Source: Rhodocyclaceae bacterium (GTDB lineage Bacteria > Pseudomonadota > Gammaproteobacteria > Burkholderiales > Rhodocyclaceae). From it: a stretch of 64,000 nt of DNA. The stretch covers positions 234,566-298,565 of the forward strand of contig NKXK01000029.1 in assembly GCA_004379165.1 (NCBI GenBank). The letters run 5' to 3'. Every line of letters starts with the position of its first letter. Position 1 is the stretch's first letter. The notes beneath the pieces were generated by a model, which had not been told where the DNA came from, searched no databases, and worked only from the letters and a program-made list of their open reading frames with translations. Below are positions 26,621 through 35,601 of the stretch, piece by piece. A program made the translations under genes and the position numbers.

Positions 26621-27802
26621 ATGAGTAAAGATGTTGTCGTTCTGAGCGCAGTTCGTTCCCCCATCGGTGCTTTCGGTGGTTCCCTGGCTGACATGGACCC
26701 CTGCGATCTGGCCAGCACCGTGATGAAGGAAGCGATTGCCCGCTCCAACGTCGACCCGGCCCAGATCAACTATGTCACCGTCGGTACGACGATGCCGGTT
26801 GACTCCCGCTATGCCTACGTTTCCCGCGTTGCTTCCATCCAGGCTGGCCTGCCGATGGACTCCGTTGCCATGCAGGTTTCCCGCCTCTGCGCCTCCGGCC
26901 TGCAGGGTATCGTTACCACCGCCCAGAACATCCTGCTCGGCGATTGCGACTACGGTATCGGCGGTGGCGTCGAAGTCATGTCCAAGGTTGCTTACCTGCT
27001 GCCGGCGCTGCGTTCCGGCGCCCGTATGGGTGACGCCAAGGCCATCGACGCCATGGTCGCCGTGCTGACCGACCCGTTTGGCGTTGGCCACATGGGTATC
27101 ACCGCTGAAAACCTGGCTGCTAAGCATGGCATCAGCCGCGAAGAGCAGGATGCCTTCGCCGTTGAATCCCAGCGTCGTGCTGCTGCTGCCATCGACGCCG
27201 GCCACTTCAAGTCGCAGATCCTGCCGATCGTCAAGCAGACCCGCAAGGGCGAAGTCGTTTTCGATACCGACGAGCACCTGAAGCGTGGCACGACCATGGA
27301 GTCGCTGGCCAAGATGAAGCCGGCCTTCAAGAAGGACGGTACCGTCACCGCCGGTAACGCCTCCGGCATCAACGACGGCGCTGCCTTCTTCGTACTGGCT
27401 GATGCTGCCAAGGCTGCTGCTGCCGGCCAGAAGCCGATCGCCCGCATGGTCTCCTACGCCGTCGCCGGGGTGCCGAACGACATCATGGGCGAAGGCCCGA
27501 TCCCGGCTTCCAAGCTGGCGCTGAAGAAGGCCGGCCTGACACTGGACCAGATGGACGTCATCGAGTCCAACGAAGCCTTCGCCGCGCAGGCCCTGTCGGT
27601 TTCCAAGGTGCTCGGCCTGGATCCGGCCAAGACCAACCCGAACGGCGGCGCCATCGCCCTCGGTCACCCGGTCGGCTGCTCCGGCGCGTTCATCGCCACC
27701 AAGGCGATCTACGAAATGAACCGCATCGGCGGCAAGTACTGCCTCGTCACCATGTGTATCGGTGGTGGTCAGGGTATCGCGGTGATTTTCGAGCGCGTCT
27801 GA
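26621..27802 (+). CDS. acetyl-CoA acetyltransferase / beta-ketothiolase
   Basis: The 393-residue thiolase has the acyl-accepting cysteine at residue 90 (SRLCASGLQG), the NEAFAAQAL motif, the catalytic histidine in GGAIALGHPVGCSGA and the C-terminal cysteine in CIGGGQG. It condenses or cleaves acetoacetyl-CoA-type substrates. A role in polyhydroxyalkanoate supply is suggested by the phasin genes 8 kb away, but fatty-acid or amino-acid degradation cannot be excluded. Its codon use (many GCT/TCC/GTT with few rare codons) looks optimised for high expression. It has its own GAGGAGAG site and a strong terminator. Confidence 0.93.
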   Translation: MSKDVVVLSAVRSPIGAFGGSLADMDPCDLASTVMKEAIARSNVDPAQINYVTVGTTMPVDSRYAYVSRVASIQAGLPMDSVAMQVSRLCASGLQGIVTTAQNILLGDCDYGIGGGVEVMSKVAYLLPALRSGARMGDAKAIDAMVAVLTDPFGVGHMGITAENLAAKHGISREEQDAFAVESQRRAAAAIDAGHFKSQILPIVKQTRKGEVVFDTDEHLKRGTTMESLAKMKPAFKKDGTVTAGNASGINDGAAFFVLADAAKAAAAGQKPIARMVSYAVAGVPNDIMGEGPIPASKLALKKAGLTLDQMDVIESNEAFAAQALSVSKVLGLDPAKTNPNGGAIALGHPVGCSGAFIATKAIYEMNRIGGKYCLVTMCIGGGQGIAVIFERV

Positions 27803-27830
27803 TCGCTCCGGCAATCTGCCAATCCCAGAA

Positions 27831-27861
27831 AACCCGCCGGAGCGATCCGGCGGGTTTTTTT
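27831..27861 (+). terminator. rho-independent terminator after the thiolase gene
   Basis: Eleven-bp stem AACCCGCCGGA/TCCGGCGGGTT with loop GCGA and a following T-run. Confidence 0.92.
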
Positions 27862-28011
27862 ACGCCCTGCACCAGCGTGAGCGACGGCGCACCAAGGTGG
27901 GGCGCGGGTAGGGTGCATGTTTTTGCAGGTAATTGATTTGACGATGTTTTTGTAAATGGCATGGAACATGCTGAAGTCCTTATGAGAGCATCCTCAGTGA
28001 CGAGTCAAACA

Positions 28012-29424
28012 ATGAACTTCTACAACGAAATGTATGACGCCAACGGCGGTGTCCGTGCTCATTACCAAGCCTACGAGGCGTGGCTCAAGGACACCCCCGC
28101 GGAGCGGATCGAACGCAAGCGCGCCGAGGCCGATCTGGCTTTCCGTCGCGTCGGTATCACCTTCGCGGTCTACGGTGAGGAGGCCGGCAAGGAGCGCCTG
28201 ATTCCTTTCGACATCATTCCGCGGGTCATCCCTTCCGCCGAATGGAAGGCGATGCAGTCCGGTCTGCGCCAGCGGGTCAAGGCGCTCAACATGTTCCTCT
28301 GGGACGTCTATCACGACCAGGAAATTCTCAGGGCAGGCATCATCCCGGCCGAGCAGGTGCTGAACAATGCCCAGTACCGGCCGGTGATGAAGGGCGTCGA
28401 TGTGCCGGGCCAGATTTATGCGCACATCACCGGGGTCGATATCGTCCGCGCCGGGGCGGGTGAGTTCTACGTGCTGGAAGACAACCTGCGCGTCCCGTCG
28501 GGCGTCTCCTACATGCTCGAAGACCGCAAGATGATGATGCGTCTCTTCCCAGAACTGTTCGCCAAGCACAAGGTGGCGCCGGTGCAGCATTACCCGGACA
28601 TGCTGCTGGAGAAGCTGCGGGCCGTCGCACCCAAGGGGGTCAATGACCCGACGGTGGTTGTGCTGACGCCCGGTGCCTACAACTCGGCCTATTTCGAGCA
28701 CACCTTCCTCGCCCAGCAGATGGGGGTGGAGCTGGTCGAGGGCCGCGATCTCTTCGTCAAGGATGAGGTGGTCTATATGCGGACCACGCAGGGGCCGCAG
28801 CGCGTTGATGTCATCTATCGCCGCATCGACGACGACTTCATGGACCCGCTGGTTTTCCGCGCCGACTCGTCGCTGGGCGTGCCCGGTATCCTCAAGGCCT
28901 ATCAGGCGGGCAACGTGACGCTGGCCAATGCCATCGGCACCGGCGTCGCCGATGACAAGTCGATCTACCCCTATGTGCCGGACATGATCAAGTTCTACCT
29001 CGGCGAGGAGCCGAAGCTGAACAATGTGCCGACCTACATGTGCCGCAAGCCGGACGATCTCAAGTACGTGCTCGATCACCTGCCGGAACTGGTGGTAAAG
29101 GAAGTGCACGGTGCAGGCGGCTACGGCATGCTGGTCGGCCCGGCGTCGACCAAGGAACAGATCGAGCATTTCCGCCAGTTGCTGATCGCCAAGCCGGATG
29201 GCTACATCGCCCAGCCGACGCTGGCGTTGTCCAACTGCCCGACCTTCGTCGAGGAAGGCATTGCGCCACGTCACCTCGATTTGCGGCCCTTCGTGCTGTC
29301 CTCGGGCAAGTGCGTGGACATGGTCCCCGGCGGCCTGACCCGCGTCGCCCTGACCAAAGGCTCGCTGGTCGTGAATTCGTCGCAGGGCGGCGGTACCAAA
29401 GATACCTGGGTTCTGGAGAAATAA
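28012..29424 (+). CDS. circularly permuted ATP-grasp protein (type 2, COG2308)
   Basis: The 470-residue product belongs to the circularly permuted ATP-grasp family, proposed by comparative genomics to be peptide/amide ligases. Visible family segments are NEMYDANGGVRAHYQ, VKALNMFLWDVYH, YVLEDNLRVPSGVSYMLEDR, LTPGAYNSAYFEH, and the ATP-binding lysine plus glycine loop in VVKEVHGAGGYGMLVG. The start at 28012 agrees with usual N-termini; in-frame ATGs at 27961 and 27982 add a non-conserved extension. An alpha-E gene follows three bases later. A second, fused homologue is at 40150-42663. Confidence 0.9.
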   Translation: MNFYNEMYDANGGVRAHYQAYEAWLKDTPAERIERKRAEADLAFRRVGITFAVYGEEAGKERLIPFDIIPRVIPSAEWKAMQSGLRQRVKALNMFLWDVYHDQEILRAGIIPAEQVLNNAQYRPVMKGVDVPGQIYAHITGVDIVRAGAGEFYVLEDNLRVPSGVSYMLEDRKMMMRLFPELFAKHKVAPVQHYPDMLLEKLRAVAPKGVNDPTVVVLTPGAYNSAYFEHTFLAQQMGVELVEGRDLFVKDEVVYMRTTQGPQRVDVIYRRIDDDFMDPLVFRADSSLGVPGILKAYQAGNVTLANAIGTGVADDKSIYPYVPDMIKFYLGEEPKLNNVPTYMCRKPDDLKYVLDHLPELVVKEVHGAGGYGMLVGPASTKEQIEHFRQLLIAKPDGYIAQPTLALSNCPTFVEEGIAPRHLDLRPFVLSSGKCVDMVPGGLTRVALTKGSLVVNSSQGGGTKDTWVLEK

Positions 29425-29427
29425 GCC

Positions 29428-30375
29428 ATGCTGAGTCGTACTGCCGATCACCTGTTCTGGATGTCGCGCTACATCGAGCGCGCTGAAAATCTCGCCCGTC
29501 TGCTCGATGTCACTTACCAGATGTCGCTGGTGCCGCAATCCGAAGATGCGGCCAATCGCAGCTGGAACGCGATCATCGCCCTGAACAGCCTCGAAGAAGC
29601 CTTCGCCGCCAAGTATCCTGCGGTGAACGGTGAAAACGTCCTGAAATTCATGGTCAGCGACCCGGACAATTTCTCGTCGATTCATAGTTGCCTGCGCATG
29701 GCCCGCGAAAATGCCCATGCCGTGCGTGGCACGGTGACGACAGAAATGTGGGAGACGCTCAATTCGACCTGGCTTGAGGCGCGCGAGAAATCATTCGAGC
29801 AAATCGCCAATGCCGGTATTGGCGAGTACTTCGAGTGGGTCAAGATGCGTTCCTCGCTGTCGCGCGGCACCACGCTCGGTACCCTGCTGCAGGATGAGGC
29901 CTACAACTTCATCCGTCTCGGCACGCTGCTCGAGCGCGCCGACAACACGGCGCGCATTCTCGATGTGAAGTACCACGTTCTGCGCCCGCAGGGCGAGGAG
30001 GAAGTGGCGACCGACTTCTATGAATGGGGCGCCCTGCTGCGCTCGGTTTCAGCCTTTGAGGTTTACCGCAAGGTCTATCGTGATGTGATCACGCCGGACC
30101 GGGTGGCCGAGTTGCTGATCCTCAACCGGGATATGCCGCGTTCGCTGCATTTCTGCATGAACAGCGTGATCAAGGTCCTCGAACTGATCGCCAACCGCCA
30201 GTCCGGCGAAACGGCGCGCCAGGCCGGTCTGCTGCATGCGCAACTGCACTATGGCCGCATTGAGGACATTCTCGAACAGGGCCTGCACGAGTGGCTGACC
30301 GACTTCATGGACCGGATTTACCTGATCGGCGACGGCATCAGCAAGGACTTCCTGGTGCCGATGGAAGCTGCGTAA
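29428..30375 (+). CDS. alpha-E domain protein (DUF403)
   Basis: The 315-residue, all-helical protein matches the alpha-E family that accompanies circularly permuted ATP-grasp enzymes. It begins with the diagnostic MLSRTADHLFWMSRYIERAENLARLLDV and keeps RLGTLLERADNTARILDVKYH and NRDMPRSLHFCM (conserved motifs, here quoted in parts). Its biochemical role is unknown. The three-base gap to the ATP-grasp gene indicates an operon. In the second locus the same two domains are fused in one protein. Confidence 0.88.
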   Translation: MLSRTADHLFWMSRYIERAENLARLLDVTYQMSLVPQSEDAANRSWNAIIALNSLEEAFAAKYPAVNGENVLKFMVSDPDNFSSIHSCLRMARENAHAVRGTVTTEMWETLNSTWLEAREKSFEQIANAGIGEYFEWVKMRSSLSRGTTLGTLLQDEAYNFIRLGTLLERADNTARILDVKYHVLRPQGEEEVATDFYEWGALLRSVSAFEVYRKVYRDVITPDRVAELLILNRDMPRSLHFCMNSVIKVLELIANRQSGETARQAGLLHAQLHYGRIEDILEQGLHEWLTDFMDRIYLIGDGISKDFLVPMEAA

Positions 30376-30381
30376 GCGGAC

Positions 30382-31215
30382 TTACTGGCGTGCTTCCCGC
30401 GTGTTATCCGGCGCCGGGAAGCCGCCGCTACTGCGGAATGGGTTGATGTCCAGCCCGCCGCGGCGGGTGTAGCGGGCATGCACCGCCAGCGCCGAGGGCT
30501 GGCAGTGAAGCCGGATGTCGCAATAGATGCGCTCGACGCACTGCTCGTGGAATTCGTTGTGGTTGCGGAAGGATACGATGTAACGCAACAGCCCGGCACG
30601 GTCGATGGGCCGGCCGCGATAGCGGATCACCACCAGCGCCCAGTCCGGCTGGCCGGTGACCAGACAATTGGACTTCAGCAGGTGCGAGTAGAGCGTTTCC
30701 TCGACCTCGGCGCCATCGCTCACGCCGAGCAGTTCCGGTGCCGGCTGATAGCGGTCGCAGGCGACGTCGAGATCGTCGAGCAGGATGCCTTGCGGATAGT
30801 CGACGACGACCGGTGGCTGTTCGCTGAGGAACGCGATTTCGGCGCTGACCGGTGCGCCGGCAGCGGCCGACAGATCGGCGACCAGCGTCGCCAGCACGGC
30901 CGTCTTGTCGGAAAATACCGTCTGGTTGAATGAATTCAGGTAGAGCTTGAACGATTTCGACTCGACCAGCATCGGGCTGTCGGCCGGGAAACGGAAACTG
31001 GCCAGCGCGACGGCAGGTTTTCCGCTGGGCGTAAGCCAGGAGAGCTCGTAAGCATTCCACAGATCCTCACCAACGAAGGGCAGGGCATCGCTGCTGATCC
31101 CCAGTTCATCGCGCTTGATCTGGCGCGGAATGGGGAAGAGCAGTTCGGGCGCGTAGTCGGCGCGGTACTCGGTGGCTTTGCCGAGCGGCGAGAGGAGGCT
31201 GGGGTCGTGACTCAT
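30382..31215 (-). CDS. queF: NADPH-dependent 7-cyano-7-deazaguanine reductase QueF
   Basis: QueF reduces preQ0 to preQ1 in queuosine synthesis. The 277-residue length fits the two-domain E. coli-like class. The QueF motif [16 protein letters not shown] and the catalytic cysteine in [11 protein letters not shown] are intact. The start at 31215 ([13 protein letters not shown]) matches the family; an upstream ATG (31266) adds an arginine-rich tail. It is convergent with the alpha-E gene and divergent from the flavoprotein gene. Confidence 0.95.
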   Translation of the reverse strand: MSHDPSLLSPLGKATEYRADYAPELLFPIPRQIKRDELGISSDALPFVGEDLWNAYELSWLTPSGKPAVALASFRFPADSPMLVESKSFKLYLNSFNQTVFSDKTAVLATLVADLSAAAGAPVSAEIAFLSEQPPVVVDYPQGILLDDLDVACDRYQPAPELLGVSDGAEVEETLYSHLLKSNCLVTGQPDWALVVIRYRGRPIDRAGLLRYIVSFRNHNEFHEQCVERIYCDIRLHCQPSALAVHARYTRRGGLDINPFRSSGGFPAPDNTREARQ

Positions 31216-31293
31216 GGAGCGCGATTTTACCGGAAGGCGGGGTGTTAGAATCCGCCCCGCGCTCATCCCCGCGCCTCCTTACCCGTAAAAATC

Positions 31294-32514
31294 ATGCACT
31301 TTGACGTCATCATAATCGGCGCCGGCGCCGCCGGCATGATGTGCGCGGCCCAGGCCGGCGCCCGGGGGCGGCGCGTGCTGCTGATTGATCACGCGGCGAA
31401 GATCGGGGAACGGATCCGCATTTCCGGTGGCGGCCGCTGCAATTTCACCAATCGCACGGTGAGCGCCGACAATTACCTGTCGCAGAACCCGCATTTCTGC
31501 CGCTCGGCGCTGGCCCGCTTCACGCAGTGGGATTTCATCGCGATGATCGAGAAGCGGCGGATTCCTTTCCACGAGCGCGAGCACGGGCAACTGTTCTGCG
31601 ACGAATCGGCGCAGGACATCATCGACATGCTGCGCGATGCCTGCGACGACGTCGGCGTGAAGTGGGCGCTTGATTGCCCGGTCAGGCAGATCGAGAAAAC
31701 CGGCGCCGATCCCTCGCAGCCGACGGCATTTGCGGTAAACACGGAGAATGGCCGATTTTTCGGCTCCTCGCTGGTCATCGCGACCGGCGGGCTGGCGATT
31801 CCGAAAATCGGTGCGACCCCCTTCGGCTATCGTCTTGCCGAGCAGTTCGGCCTGCCGGTGGTGCCACCCAAACCGGCGCTGGTGCCGCTGGCGCTGGGGC
31901 CGGAGTTGCTGGAACCGTTGAAGCCGATGGCCGGCAACACGCTCGATGCGGTTGCCAGTGCCGGTGACGCCAGTTTCCGCGAAAACGTGCTGCTCACCCA
32001 CCGCGGCCTGTCCGGCCCGGCCATCCTGCAGGTGTCCAGCTACTGGCAGATGCAGGCCTACGATGGTGGCCGGCAGCAGCCGGTGGCCATCGACCTGCTG
32101 CCCGGTATTGATGCGGCAGCCTGGCTGAACGAACACCGGCAGGGGCGGGTGCATTTGCCCAACCTGCTCGCCGAACATCTGCCGCGACGCTTTGCCCATG
32201 AATGGTGCGCTTTGTATGGCGGTGAAAAGGCCGTGTCGCGACCGATTGGCGAACTCGGGCGGCGGGATCTGGAGGCAATCGCCAGCCGGCTCAATGCCTG
32301 GTCGCTGATGCCCTCCGGCACGCTCGGTTTCGCCAAGGCAGAAGTGACCCTGGGCGGCGTATCAACCGATGCGCTGTCGTCCAAGACCATGGAGGCCAAG
32401 GGGGTGCCCGGCCTGTATTTCATTGGCGAAGTGGTCGATGTGACCGGCTGGCTCGGCGGCTACAACTTCCAGTGGGCCTGGTCGTCGGGCTGGGTCGCCG
32501 GCCAGTTTGTCTGA
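31294..32514 (+). CDS. HI0933/YhiN (BaiN-like) flavoprotein, NAD(P)/FAD-dependent oxidoreductase
   Basis: The 406-residue protein starts with an FAD-binding Rossmann motif (DVIIIGAGAAGMMCAAQAG) and has the family signature RISGGGRCNFTN. Later motifs are GLSGPAILQVSSYW and FIGEVVDVTGWLGGYNFQWAW. Members include BaiN of gut clostridia, but the role in proteobacteria is unknown. A GCGGT element lies in a coding linker (31732-31759). A second family member (TIGR03862 type) ends the other ATP-grasp locus. Confidence 0.87.
   Translation: MHFDVIIIGAGAAGMMCAAQAGARGRRVLLIDHAAKIGERIRISGGGRCNFTNRTVSADNYLSQNPHFCRSALARFTQWDFIAMIEKRRIPFHEREHGQLFCDESAQDIIDMLRDACDDVGVKWALDCPVRQIEKTGADPSQPTAFAVNTENGRFFGSSLVIATGGLAIPKIGATPFGYRLAEQFGLPVVPPKPALVPLALGPELLEPLKPMAGNTLDAVASAGDASFRENVLLTHRGLSGPAILQVSSYWQMQAYDGGRQQPVAIDLLPGIDAAAWLNEHRQGRVHLPNLLAEHLPRRFAHEWCALYGGEKAVSRPIGELGRRDLEAIASRLNAWSLMPSGTLGFAKAEVTLGGVSTDALSSKTMEAKGVPGLYFIGEVVDVTGWLGGYNFQWAWSSGWVAGQFV
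31732..31759 (+). repeat. dispersed GCGGT element, copy in the HI0933-family gene
   Basis: It reads GCGGTAAACACGGAGAATGG, then CCGATTTTT. I count about 22 of 28 positions agreeing with the consensus. It lies in a linker (FAVNTENGRFF). Confidence 0.45.
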
Positions 32515-32515
32515 T

Positions 32516-34132
32516 CTACGCCTGGCCAACCATCGCCAGTGCCACAGCCTCGGCGACCTTGATGCCATCGACGCCCGCCGACAGGATACCGCCAGCGTAA
32601 CCGGCACCTTCGCCGGCCGGGTAGAGGCCGCGGGTGTTGATGCTCTGGCAGTCGGCGCCGCGCTTGATGCGGATCGGTGACGAGGTGCGGGTCTCGACGC
32701 CGGTGAGCACCGCATCGGCCATCGCAAAGCCCTTGATCTGCTTGTCGAAGGCGGGAATCGCCTCGCGCAGTGCTTCGATGACGTAGGGCGGCACGCAGGT
32801 AGACAGATCGGTCATATGCACGCCGGGCTGGTAGGAGGGATCGACGCTGCCGAGGTCGGTCGACGGGCGGCCGGCGAGGAAATCGCCGATGCGCTGCGCC
32901 GGGGCGCGGTAGTCGCTGCCGCCGGCGACGAAGGCCGCCGATTCCCACTGCCGCTGGAAGTCGATGCCGGCGAGTGGATTGCTCCGGTAGTCGCCGGGGA
33001 AGTCTTCGGGTTTGACGTCGACCACCAGTGCTGCATTGGCGTTGCGCTCCGCACGCGAATACTGGCTCATGCCGTTGGTGACGACGCGGCCTGGTTCGGA
33101 GGTCGCAGCGACCACCTGACCACCGGGGCACATGCAGAAGCTGTACGCTGCGCGGCCGTTTTTGCAGTGATGCACCAGCTTGTAATCGGCGGCGCCGAGA
33201 ATCTCGTTACCGGCATTGGGGCCGAAACGGGCGCGGTCGATCAGGGTTTGCGGGTGTTCCACGCGGAAGCCGATCGAGAAGGGCTTGGCTTCGATGTAAA
33301 CGCCAGCCTCATGAAGCATCTGGAAGGTGTCGCGGGCGCTGTGGCCGATGGCAAGGACGACATGTTCGGTGGCGATGGTTTCGCCGCCGGCGAGTTCGAC
33401 GCCACGCACCTGATGGTCTTCGATCAGAACGCGCTCGACCTTGCTGCCGAAGCGGATCTCACCACCCAGTCCGGTGATCGTCGCCCGCATGTTTTCGACC
33501 ATCTTGACCAGCCGGAAGGTGCCGATGTGCGGTTTGCTGACGTAGAGGATTTCCTCCGGCGCGCCGGCCTTGACGAACTCTTCGAGCACCTTGCGGCCAT
33601 GGAAGTGCGGGTCCTTGATCTGGCTGTAGAGCTTGCCGTCCGAGAAGGTGCCGGCACCGCCCTCGCCGAACTGGACGTTGGATTCCGGGTTCAGCGTGTT
33701 CTTGCGCCACAGGCCCCAAGTGTCCTTGGTCCGTTCGCGCACGGCCTTGCCGCGTTCGAGGATGATCGGCCGGAAACCCATCTGCGCCAGCACCAGGCCG
33801 GCGAGCAGTCCGCAGGGACCGGTGCCGATGACGACTGGGCGACTTTGCAGATTAGCCGGCGCCTGGGCAACGAAGCGATAGGCCATGTCCGGCGTCGGGG
33901 CCAGATGCCGGTCGTCGGCAAGGCGGGCGCGTACCGCCGCCTCGTTGCGCAGGGTCAGGTCAATCGAATAGACGAGCAGGATGGCGGATTTCTTGCGCGC
34001 ATCGTAGCCACGACGAAAGATGGTGTAGTCGAGCAGGTCGGCATCGGCGATGCCCAGCCGTTGCACGATGGCCGGGCGTAGCGCGTCCGGCGTATGATCG
34101 AGCGGCAGTTTTAGTTCATTGAGACGCAGCAT
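32516..34132 (-). CDS. FAD-dependent dehydrogenase (COG2509 family)
   Basis: The 538-residue protein has an N-terminal ferredoxin-like extension (about residues 1-90) and a central FAD-binding site VVIGTGPCGLLAGLVLAQMG. Further family features are NVQFGEGGAGTFSDGKLYSQ and PAGEGAGYAGGILSAGVDG. The reaction is not established for this family. The start was set at ATG 34132 (MLRLNELKLPLDH); the longer open frame extends into the cytochrome gene. It lies five bases downstream of the cytochrome c gene on the same strand, so they are likely co-transcribed. Confidence 0.87.
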   Translation of the reverse strand: MLRLNELKLPLDHTPDALRPAIVQRLGIADADLLDYTIFRRGYDARKKSAILLVYSIDLTLRNEAAVRARLADDRHLAPTPDMAYRFVAQAPANLQSRPVVIGTGPCGLLAGLVLAQMGFRPIILERGKAVRERTKDTWGLWRKNTLNPESNVQFGEGGAGTFSDGKLYSQIKDPHFHGRKVLEEFVKAGAPEEILYVSKPHIGTFRLVKMVENMRATITGLGGEIRFGSKVERVLIEDHQVRGVELAGGETIATEHVVLAIGHSARDTFQMLHEAGVYIEAKPFSIGFRVEHPQTLIDRARFGPNAGNEILGAADYKLVHHCKNGRAAYSFCMCPGGQVVAATSEPGRVVTNGMSQYSRAERNANAALVVDVKPEDFPGDYRSNPLAGIDFQRQWESAAFVAGGSDYRAPAQRIGDFLAGRPSTDLGSVDPSYQPGVHMTDLSTCVPPYVIEALREAIPAFDKQIKGFAMADAVLTGVETRTSSPIRIKRGADCQSINTRGLYPAGEGAGYAGGILSAGVDGIKVAEAVALAMVGQA

Positions 34133-34137
34133 CCGGC

Positions 34138-34611
34138 TCAGCGCTCCTTGAAGGGCTTGTGGCAGTTCTGGCAGGCGTCGTAGACGGCCTTGTAAGTGCG
34201 TTCGACGGCCGCCTTGTCCTTGCTGTCCACGGCCGCCTTGAATTCGTCGCTGGCGGTGAAGAAGGCTAAACGTGCCTGTTCGAACTTCTCCGGTTCGCTC
34301 CACACCCTGAGCGTGGCCTTGGTCGGCGGGTAGTTGGTATCCGGGCCGAAATGCGACCACGGCGCATCGCGTTTGCTCATGAGCGTTGCTGTCATCGCCA
34401 CGAACTTGTCGGCATCGTAGCGGTTCTCGCGCAGCATCACCCCCATCGGCTCAAAGCTGCGCAGCAGTTCCTTGAAGGCAGTCTGACGGGTCTTGACCGG
34501 CTGGCCGGGACGGGTGTCTTCGACTTGGCCGCCGCAGGCAGCTAAAAACGAGACAACCGCAACTGCAGCGGTGAACCGGAAAAACGGGCGAATTTGGGGG
34601 CGCAGGAACAT
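34138..34611 (-). CDS. class II (c'-type) cytochrome c, predicted lipoprotein
   Basis: The 157-residue product has a lipoprotein-like signal ending in SFLAACGG (lipidated Cys about residue 26). A four-helix-bundle-like body follows, with a single heme motif near the C-terminus (CQNCHKPFKER), as in cytochrome c'. It should sit in the periplasm attached to a membrane. The function could be electron transfer or NO handling. A GCGGT element lies in the signal-peptide codons (34568-34595). Confidence 0.87.
   Translation of the reverse strand: MFLRPQIRPFFRFTAAVAVVSFLAACGGQVEDTRPGQPVKTRQTAFKELLRSFEPMGVMLRENRYDADKFVAMTATLMSKRDAPWSHFGPDTNYPPTKATLRVWSEPEKFEQARLAFFTASDEFKAAVDSKDKAAVERTYKAVYDACQNCHKPFKER
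34568..34595 (+). repeat. dispersed GCGGT element, copy in the cytochrome c' gene
   Basis: It reads GCGGTGAACCGGAAAAACG, then GGCGAATTT: an essentially consensus copy, antisense to the signal-peptide coding region. Confidence 0.6.
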
Positions 34612-34686
34612 GGCGTGAAGGGGCTGAAAACCGAAGGGCGAATTATACGTTGCTGCACCCGCCAAGCTGCGGCGCGGCCGTCAACG

Positions 34687-34711
34687 AAAAAGGCCCGCAT
34701 CGCTGCGGGCC
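34687..34711 (-). terminator. rho-independent terminator of the first phasin gene
   Basis: On the minus strand a 7-bp stem GGCCCGC/GCGGGCC with a six-base loop is followed by TTTTT. Confidence 0.85.
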
Positions 34712-34738
34712 CCGGCGTGGCAACTGGCCGACGCGGAA

Positions 34739-35275
34739 TTATTTGGCCTTCTTGGCGGCCTTGGCGGTGGCGCTGGTGGCGGCTGCAATGTTGTTCTGAG
34801 CCAGGGCGGTCACTTGCTGGGCCGACTTGCGCATGTTGTCGAAGGCCGAGGTGGCAGCGGCGATGGCGCTCTGGACGGCAGCAACAGCAACGTCAGAACC
34901 GGCTGGGGCGGACTTGGCAGCCTTTTCCAGCATGCCGGCAACCGACTTCTGGAAGTCGCCGAACTGGGCTTCAACCAGCTTGGCCAACTCTTCCTGGGTC
35001 TGGGTGGAGATTTCGGCGACCGAGCGGCTGTAGGCGACAGCCTTGTCGATGTTCGGCTGGGCCAGCGAGGCCTGGATCGACAGGGCTTCCTGAACATCCT
35101 TGGCGCCGAGCAGGGCCTTGGTGTTGGCTGCGGAATCCTCGAAGGCGGCGCGGGCGGTTTCGAGGTTCAGGTTGGCGATGCGCTCTGCAGAAGCCAGAGC
35201 GGTGTTGGCAACGGACAGCAGGGAATCAACGGCAGCCTTGTTGGCAGCGGCGAATTGCTCGGTATTGATGCTCAT
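34739..35275 (-). CDS. phasin (PHA granule-associated protein), copy 1
   Basis: The 178-residue helical, alanine-rich protein matches the phasin_2 family that coats polyhydroxyalkanoate granules. Features are the NTEQFAAANKAAVDSLLSVAN start, EAQFGDFQKSVAGMLEKAAK and an Ala/Lys-rich tail (ATAKAAKKAK). The start at 35275 follows a strong AAAGGAGC site; the longer frame to 35392 covers the promoter. A TGC-N3-GCA dyad lies about 100 bp upstream. The second phasin at 35927-36439 is a clear paralogue. Confidence 0.9.
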   Translation of the reverse strand: MSINTEQFAAANKAAVDSLLSVANTALASAERIANLNLETARAAFEDSAANTKALLGAKDVQEALSIQASLAQPNIDKAVAYSRSVAEISTQTQEELAKLVEAQFGDFQKSVAGMLEKAAKSAPAGSDVAVAAVQSAIAAATSAFDNMRKSAQQVTALAQNNIAAATSATAKAAKKAK

Positions 35276-35373
35276 GGAAGCTCCTTTGGATGATCGAATG
35301 TAATTGTCGGCGTGACCGAGTCTCAGAGCGGTCAGGTTCGCTTGACGCCAAGATTGTATCACTAATTGTGGAT

Positions 35374-35394
35374 TTATGTTGCGTTGCAACATAA
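35374..35394. promoter_or_regulatory. operator-like dyad upstream of phasin 1 (PhaR-like site)
   Basis: A perfect inverted repeat with 9-bp arms TTATGTTGC and GCAACATAA around a 3-bp spacer contains TGC-N3-GCA. On the minus strand it overlaps the region about 18 bp upstream of a -10-like TACAAT, as expected for a repressor. PhaR regulators are reported to bind TGC-rich dyads upstream of phasin genes; the assignment is inference. Confidence 0.55.
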
Positions 35395-35504
35395 AAGTTT
35401 TAATTTATTTTTAATGGCTTGGTTTCGTGATTATGTCAAACGATCGTTTTTTTGCTGCTTCGCCAAATCGGTATTGGTAACAATTTGACGTTGTCAGAAT
35501 GCGC

Positions 35505-35529
35505 AAAAGCCGCTGTGGCAGCGGCTTTT
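35505..35529. terminator. bidirectional rho-independent terminator
   Basis: Eleven-bp perfect stem AAAAGCCGCTG/CAGCGGCTTTT around TGG. T-tracts on both sides allow use from either strand; it probably terminates the 69-residue minus-strand gene. Confidence 0.8.
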
Positions 35530-35549
35530 GGCGGTGGGGGTAGTCGTCA

Positions 35550-35580
35550 GCGGTCGACCAGAAAAATCGGCGAAAACCGC
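35550..35580 (+). repeat. dispersed GCGGT element between a small gene and its terminator
   Basis: It reads GCGGTCGACCAGAAAAATC, then GGCGAAAACCGC. The element is flanked by GCGGT and ACCGC, so its ends are inverted. It lies between the stop of the 69-residue gene (35602) and the hairpin at 35505-35529. Confidence 0.6.
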
Positions 35581-35601
35581 AATCAACCGGAGCCACGTGA
35601 A

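Larger units (their letters stand above)
35276..35601. other. 326-bp intergenic region
   Basis: Holds the phasin 1 leader and promoter (minus), the 35374-35394 dyad, an AT-rich stretch (35395-35500), the bidirectional terminator and a GCGGT element. No further gene is visible. Confidence 0.7.
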
